Assembly: GCA_947074275.1 (NCBI GenBank)
Contig: CAMTPA010000006.1
Span: forward strand, 1-54,873
DNA: 54,873 bases
Reading direction: 5' to 3'
Origin: an uncultured Bacteroides sp.
Lineage (GTDB): Bacteria > Bacteroidota > Bacteroidia > Bacteroidales > Bacteroidaceae
Positions 50,819 through 54,873 of the stretch are shown one piece after another; within the stretch, counting starts at the first letter, position 1; each line of letters begins with the position of its first letter. A model generated the notes under the pieces. That model was not told where the DNA came from. It did not search any database and saw nothing but the letters and a program-made list of their open reading frames with translations. A program made the position numbers and the translations under genes.

Positions 50819-53671
50819 ATGAAGAAACTTCTATCGCTCCCTCCCAACTTAGTGAGCAGCTTTCATCAGTTAGAACACGTAGACGACAAAGAGTGGTTTT
50901 GCACTTCCGACCCTGTAAACGCCAAGTTGGGGTCGGGTGGTGGCACAGCTTGGTTGCTCGAAGCGTGTCGCAAAGAGTGGGCTTCGTCCGAAAACTTTGC
51001 TCGGTGGCTTGGCGCAGAGAAGCGAATTTTGCTACACGCTGGTGGGCAGAGTCGTAGGCTACCCAGTTATGCGCCATCGGGCAAAATACTTACTCCGATA
51101 CCTGTGTTCAGCTGGGAACGTGGACAACGTTTGGGGCAAAACCTGTTATCGTTGCAATTGCCACTCTACGAAAAGATAATGCAGCACGTGCCTCAAGGAC
51201 TAAACACCCTCATCGCCAGTGGCGATGTGTATATTCGCAGCGAAAAACCATTGCAAGAGATTCCTCAAGCAGATGTGGTGTGCTACGGCTTGTGGGTGAA
51301 CACCGAGTTGGCCACTCACCACGGCGTGTTTGTATCCGATAGGAAATCGCCCGAAAAGCTCGATTATATGCTTCAGAAACCAACGGTCAAACAGTTGGAA
51401 GATTTGTCGAAAACACATCTCTATATGATGGATATTGGCATTTGGATATTGAGTGATAAGGCGGTAGAACTCTTGATGAAACGCTCGGTGGATGAAGCTA
51501 CGGGCGATGTGAAATACTACGACCTGTATTCGGACTACGGATTGGCTCTTGGTGAGCATCCCATTATAAAAGATGCCGATGTGAATGGTCTTTCGGTGGC
51601 TATACTGCCACTGCCGGGAGGTGAGTTCTATCATTATGGCACCAGTCGAGAACTAATCTCTTCTACGCTGGAGGTGCAACAAAAGGTGCGCGACCAACGG
51701 GTGATAATGCACAAGAAGGTGAAGCCAAATCCTGCTATATTCGTACAAAATGCGCTGACAGAAATTAGCTTTGCCTCGCACAATGCACATCTTTGGATTG
51801 AAAACAGCCACGTGGGACACGGCTGGCAAGTCGGTTCGCACCAAATAATAACAGGGGTTCCGGTGAACGACTGGAGCATCAATCTGCCCGATGGTATCTG
51901 TATAGATGTAGTGCCTGTGGGAGAAAAAGAATATGTGGCTCGCCCTTACGGGCTGGACGATGTGTTTAAAGGTGCGCTAAGTGATGCGTCCACCCATTTC
52001 ACGGGAGTTCCGTTTGTGCAGTGGCTGAGCCAACGAGGTGTTTTGGCTGATGAAGTAGAAGGAAACAAGAACGATTTGCAAGGTGCAAAAATATTCCCCG
52101 TGACCCAATCTGTTGAAGAATTGGGGATGCTGCTTCGCTGGATGACGACAGAACCAGAGCTTGGCCACGGTAGAGAGCTGTGGAGAAAACTGCCCAAACT
52201 ATCGGCCGACGAAATATCGGCACAAGCCAACCTTGAACGACTATATCAACAGCGTGAGGCATTCCGCAAAGAAAACTGGGAGGCATTACAGCGCAACTAT
52301 GAAAAGAGTGTGTTCTATCAGCTCGACTTGGAAGATGCGGCGTGCGAAATGGTAAAATTGGACATTGATGTGCCGCCTGCTCTTGCCCCAGAAGAACCTC
52401 ACCTGCTGCAAATGCACAACCGAATGCTACGAGCACGGGTGATGCAACTACAACAAGCCGACGAACATCAAGCCGAGAGTGAGAAAGCTTTTGAGTGGTT
52501 GCGCGATGGACTACGAGGCGAGGTTTGCGCTTTGGGCTGTCGGCCCAAACTCAGTGTATATACCGACCAAATAGTGTGGGGGCGCAGCCCAGTGCGCATC
52601 GACTTGGCAGGTGGCTGGACCGATACCCCACCATACTCCATCTACGCAGGTGGAAACGTGGTAAACATAGCCGTAGAACTCAACGGACAACCCCCTCTTC
52701 AGGTCTATATAAAACCATGCAATGAGCCACACATCGTGCTTCGCTCCATCGATATGGGCGCGCGCGAAGTGGTTGCTACCTACGAAGAGTTGCAGGATTA
52801 TAAAAAAGTAGGTTCGCCATTCTCTATTCCCAAAGCGGCACTCTCGCTTGCTGGCTTTGCACCTGCTTTCTCTACTGAAAGTTATGGCACATTGCGTGAG
52901 CAACTCGAATCATTTGGCGCAGGTATCGAAGTGACTCTATTGGCAGCTATTCCAGCAGGTTCGGGCTTGGGCACAAGCTCTATTCTTGCATCCACCGTGC
53001 TGGGAGCTATCAACGATTTCTGTGGGTTGGCGTGGGATAAAAACGACATCTGCCGATATACTTTGGTACTCGAACAACTACTCACTACCGGTGGTGGATG
53101 GCAAGATCAGTATGGCGGTGTTTTCTCAGGAATAAAGTTGCTGCAAACCGAACCCGGTTTCGACCAAACTCCTTTGGTGCGCTGGCTTCCTCAGCAGCTC
53201 TTCACGCACGCCGAATATCGTGATTGTCATCTGCTCTATTACACGGGCATCACCCGGGTGGCAAAAGGCATATTAGGCGAAATCGTGCGTTCGATGTTCC
53301 TTAACTCACAGAAACATCTATCGCTGCTTGCCGAGATGAAGATGCACGCACTCGATATGAACGAGGCAATTCAACGTGGCAACTTTTCGGAATATGGCAG
53401 ACTGATAGGCAAGACGTGGCAACAAAATAAAGCTCTTGACAGTGGCACAAATCCCCCATTGGTAGAGACTATTATTGATAAGATAAAAGATTATACCTTG
53501 GGCTATAAACTACCCGGCGCAGGTGGGGGAGGCTATCTCTATATGGTAGCCAAAGACCCACAAGCTGCCGTAATGATTCGCAAGATATTGACCGAGTGTC
53601 CGCCCAATGCACGTGCGCGCTTCGTAGATATGTCGTTATCCGATAAAGGGTTGCAAATATCACGTAGCTAA
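50819..53671 (+). CDS. fkp: Bifunctional L-fucokinase / GDP-L-fucose pyrophosphorylase
   Basis: 950 residues, matching the roughly 950-residue Fkp of Bacteroides fragilis. The N-terminal half is the pyrophosphorylase: LGSGGGTAWLL, HAGGQSRRLPSYAPSGK (nucleotide-binding loop) and a following beta-helix region. The C-terminal half (from about 570) is a GHMP kinase with SPVRIDLAGGWTDTPPY and the ATP loop PAGSGLGTSS near 712-721, and LPGAGGGGYLY near the end. It turns salvaged L-fucose into GDP-fucose for fucosylated capsule and glycoproteins. It is transcribed alone; its 3' end is 7 bp from the convergent PAS gene. Confidence 0.97.
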   Translation: MKKLLSLPPNLVSSFHQLEHVDDKEWFCTSDPVNAKLGSGGGTAWLLEACRKEWASSENFARWLGAEKRILLHAGGQSRRLPSYAPSGKILTPIPVFSWERGQRLGQNLLSLQLPLYEKIMQHVPQGLNTLIASGDVYIRSEKPLQEIPQADVVCYGLWVNTELATHHGVFVSDRKSPEKLDYMLQKPTVKQLEDLSKTHLYMMDIGIWILSDKAVELLMKRSVDEATGDVKYYDLYSDYGLALGEHPIIKDADVNGLSVAILPLPGGEFYHYGTSRELISSTLEVQQKVRDQRVIMHKKVKPNPAIFVQNALTEISFASHNAHLWIENSHVGHGWQVGSHQIITGVPVNDWSINLPDGICIDVVPVGEKEYVARPYGLDDVFKGALSDASTHFTGVPFVQWLSQRGVLADEVEGNKNDLQGAKIFPVTQSVEELGMLLRWMTTEPELGHGRELWRKLPKLSADEISAQANLERLYQQREAFRKENWEALQRNYEKSVFYQLDLEDAACEMVKLDIDVPPALAPEEPHLLQMHNRMLRARVMQLQQADEHQAESEKAFEWLRDGLRGEVCALGCRPKLSVYTDQIVWGRSPVRIDLAGGWTDTPPYSIYAGGNVVNIAVELNGQPPLQVYIKPCNEPHIVLRSIDMGAREVVATYEELQDYKKVGSPFSIPKAALSLAGFAPAFSTESYGTLREQLESFGAGIEVTLLAAIPAGSGLGTSSILASTVLGAINDFCGLAWDKNDICRYTLVLEQLLTTGGGWQDQYGGVFSGIKLLQTEPGFDQTPLVRWLPQQLFTHAEYRDCHLLYYTGITRVAKGILGEIVRSMFLNSQKHLSLLAEMKMHALDMNEAIQRGNFSEYGRLIGKTWQQNKALDSGTNPPLVETIIDKIKDYTLGYKLPGAGGGGYLYMVAKDPQAAVMIRKILTECPPNARARFVDMSLSDKGLQISRS

Positions 53672-53678
53672 CGGTGTT

Positions 53679-54026
53679 TTAACCTCTAACGTGGTTCGGC
53701 AACACGTCGGGCAGAACCATTGATATTTCTACCAAACCGCCTACAACATCACCCTCTTTCCAAGCGGTTTGGTAGATCATTTTTTTAATTCCCATCTTTT
53801 CGATTGTATAGCAATTGCTGCCACCATTCTCAAGCATTTCCCGAATCATCTGTTGCGACTTGCTATTGTGACAATCGAATAGATTCTTTCCTATCAACTC
53901 ACCATATTTTGCAAATGTTTCGCAAGCCTTATCGTTCATATAGATAATCTCACCTTGCACATTGCACACCGTTACGGCACAATTCATACCTCTTGCCCAG
54001 TCGGGTAGTTTATCTTCCATTATCAT
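53679..54026 (-). CDS. Stand-alone PAS-domain protein
   Basis: 115 residues made up almost entirely of one PAS domain: CNVQGEIIYMNDKACETFAKYG, then IGKNLFDCHNSKSQQMIREML, and ending with ISMVLPDVLPNHVRG. There is no kinase, HTH or membrane segment. The start could be Met1 (54026) or Met3 (54020). The CHN motif resembles PAS proteins that bind heme or other small ligands, but this is not established. It may act as a separate sensor that binds a partner protein. It lies downstream of, and on the same strand as, the pyruvate:ferredoxin oxidoreductase gene, which is separated by a terminator. Confidence 0.82.
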   Translation of the reverse strand: MIMEDKLPDWARGMNCAVTVCNVQGEIIYMNDKACETFAKYGELIGKNLFDCHNSKSQQMIREMLENGGSNCYTIEKMGIKKMIYQTAWKEGDVVGGLVEISMVLPDVLPNHVRG

Positions 54027-54045
54027 TTTGTTTTTATAGTTGCGG

Positions 54046-54053
54046 CAAATATA
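54046..54053 (-). promoter_or_regulatory. -7 promoter box of the PAS gene
   Basis: Minus-strand TATATTTG fits TAnnTTTG and lies 19 bp before Met1. It sits just beyond the nifJ terminator. Confidence 0.5.
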
Positions 54054-54088
54054 GATTAACCATTTGGATGATGAAACTATACACCAAC

Positions 54089-54121
54089 AAAAAAGCGGAA
54101 ACCCTTTCGGATTCCCGCTTT
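54089..54121 (-). terminator. Intrinsic terminator of the pyruvate:ferredoxin oxidoreductase gene
   Basis: On the minus strand AAAGCGGGAATCC and GGTTTCCGCTTT form a stem with a small bulge around GAAAG, followed by a run of T. Confidence 0.88.
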
Positions 54122-54142
54122 CGATATAATTAGAATAATAGA

Positions 54143-54873
54143 TTATTCTTTGATTTCAGCACCCCAGTTGCACAAAGAAAGACGCTTGTAGCTATTGTAA
54201 CGCCATTTAGCATTGTCTTCGGCAGCTTGGAACAACTCAGCACATTCAGCAGGATATTGTTTCATTACAGAAGCGTAACGAACTTCACCTTTCAAGAAGT
54301 TTTGGAATTCAGCCCAGTTAGGTTCTTTGCTATCCAATTGGAATGGGTTCTTGCCTTCAGCTTCCAACGCTGGGTTGTAGCGATACAAGTGCCAGTAACC
54401 ACATTCTACAGCTTTAGTTTGTTCAGCTTGAGCTTTACCCATACCTGCTTTCAAACCGTGGCTGATACATGGAGAATAAGCAATGATCAATGATGGTCCA
54501 GGATAAGCTTCTGCTTCGCGGATTGCTTTCAATGTTTGAGCTTGGTCAGCACCCATTGCTACTTGAGCTACATAAACGTAACCGTAAGTAGTTGCCATCA
54601 AACCAAGGTCTTTTTTGCGAACACGCTTACCTGCAGCAGCAAACTTAGCGATTGCACCTACTGGAGTTGCTTTAGATGATTGTCCACCTGTGTTAGAGTA
54701 AATCTCAGTATCAAGTACTAGGATGTTTACATCTTTACCAGAAGCAATCACGTGGTCAAGACCACCGTAACCGATATCGTAAGAAGCACCATCACCACCG
54801 ATAATCCATTGACTACGCTTCACAAGATATTGTTTCAAATCAAAGATTTGTTTGCAATGAACGCATTTATCTT
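54143..54873 (-). CDS. nifJ: Pyruvate:ferredoxin (flavodoxin) oxidoreductase, C-terminal part
   Basis: The gene runs off the right edge; about 243 codons are present. The visible part is the thiamine-diphosphate-binding domain: IIGGDGASYDIGYGGLDHV, then LVLDTEIYSNTGGQSSKATP, the two TPP/Mg motifs of the family. The last codons before the edge read DKCVHCKQIFD. The enzyme oxidises pyruvate to acetyl-CoA and CO2 and reduces ferredoxin, the central step of anaerobic glucose catabolism. The upstream part of the reading frame has no stop, so 54838 is not the real start. Confidence 0.95.
   Translation of the reverse strand, partial: DKCVHCKQIFDLKQYLVKRSQWIIGGDGASYDIGYGGLDHVIASGKDVNILVLDTEIYSNTGGQSSKATPVGAIAKFAAAGKRVRKKDLGLMATTYGYVYVAQVAMGADQAQTLKAIREAEAYPGPSLIIAYSPCISHGLKAGMGKAQAEQTKAVECGYWHLYRYNPALEAEGKNPFQLDSKEPNWAEFQNFLKGEVRYASVMKQYPAECAELFQAAEDNAKWRYNSYKRLSLCNWGAEIKE

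Overview
The window comes from a Bacteroidales genome, most likely Bacteroides or a close relative. Supporting signs are a SusC/SusD glycan-uptake locus with a membrane-bound SusR-like regulator, a bifunctional fkp gene, lipoprotein signal peptides throughout, few Shine-Dalgarno sequences, and many promoters whose -7 box fits TAnnTTTG, the pattern of the Bacteroidota primary sigma factor. I cannot name the species. I see 37 protein-coding genes, one partial tRNA, several strong terminators and an unusual set of short tandem-repeat arrays between genes.

Layout. 1-46 is the 3' part of a tRNA-Asp. 323-4720 is an arginine cluster (argR, an N-acyltransferase, argG, argC, argD) ending in a clear terminator. 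5081-7288 is an orphan TPR sensor kinase. 7379-10381 holds proC, an XRE-cupin regulator and an acyl-CoA synthetase. 10570-13283 (minus) is a GH127/SGNH-hydrolase pair, followed by a small DUF2007 gene on the plus strand. 13813-24412 (minus) is a beta-glucan-type polysaccharide utilization locus read as susC, susD, a surface glycan-binding protein, GH16 and GH3. Its likely regulator lies just upstream at 24833-27721 (minus).

27920-31641 holds a small orphan gene, a DJ-1-like protein, a MscS channel, and a TSUP permease coupled to an iron-sulfur protein. 31876-35843 is a divergent two-component pair: an NtrC-type regulator and a hybrid kinase with Hpt. 35905-42814 is tamB overlapping a lipoprotein TamA-like gene. 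42957-46574 holds a nucleotidyltransferase, an S41 protease and a glycosyltransferase. 46583-50653 holds a GAF-PAS kinase, a Crp/Fnr regulator, a MarC protein and msrA. 50819-53671 is fkp. The window ends with a PAS-only protein and the 3' part of pyruvate:ferredoxin oxidoreductase.

How the genes work together. The arginine operon has its repressor as first gene. In the glycan locus GH16 and the binding protein should act at the cell surface, SusC/D import oligosaccharides, GH3 finishes them, and the SusR-like protein should sense the product. Fkp supplies GDP-fucose for surface glycans, and tamB/tamL serve outer-membrane biogenesis.

The least explained signal is a family of intergenic arrays. 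Three loci (10465-10560, 24665-24776, 33397-33482) carry tandem copies of the same 22-bp unit ending in an inverted copy. A fourth (50001-50103) has the same architecture, with a 23-bp period, palindromic cores and inverted ends, but an unrelated sequence. A second signal is a set of three AATACGT boxes spaced 22 and 11 bp upstream of susC, which look like the regulator's operator.
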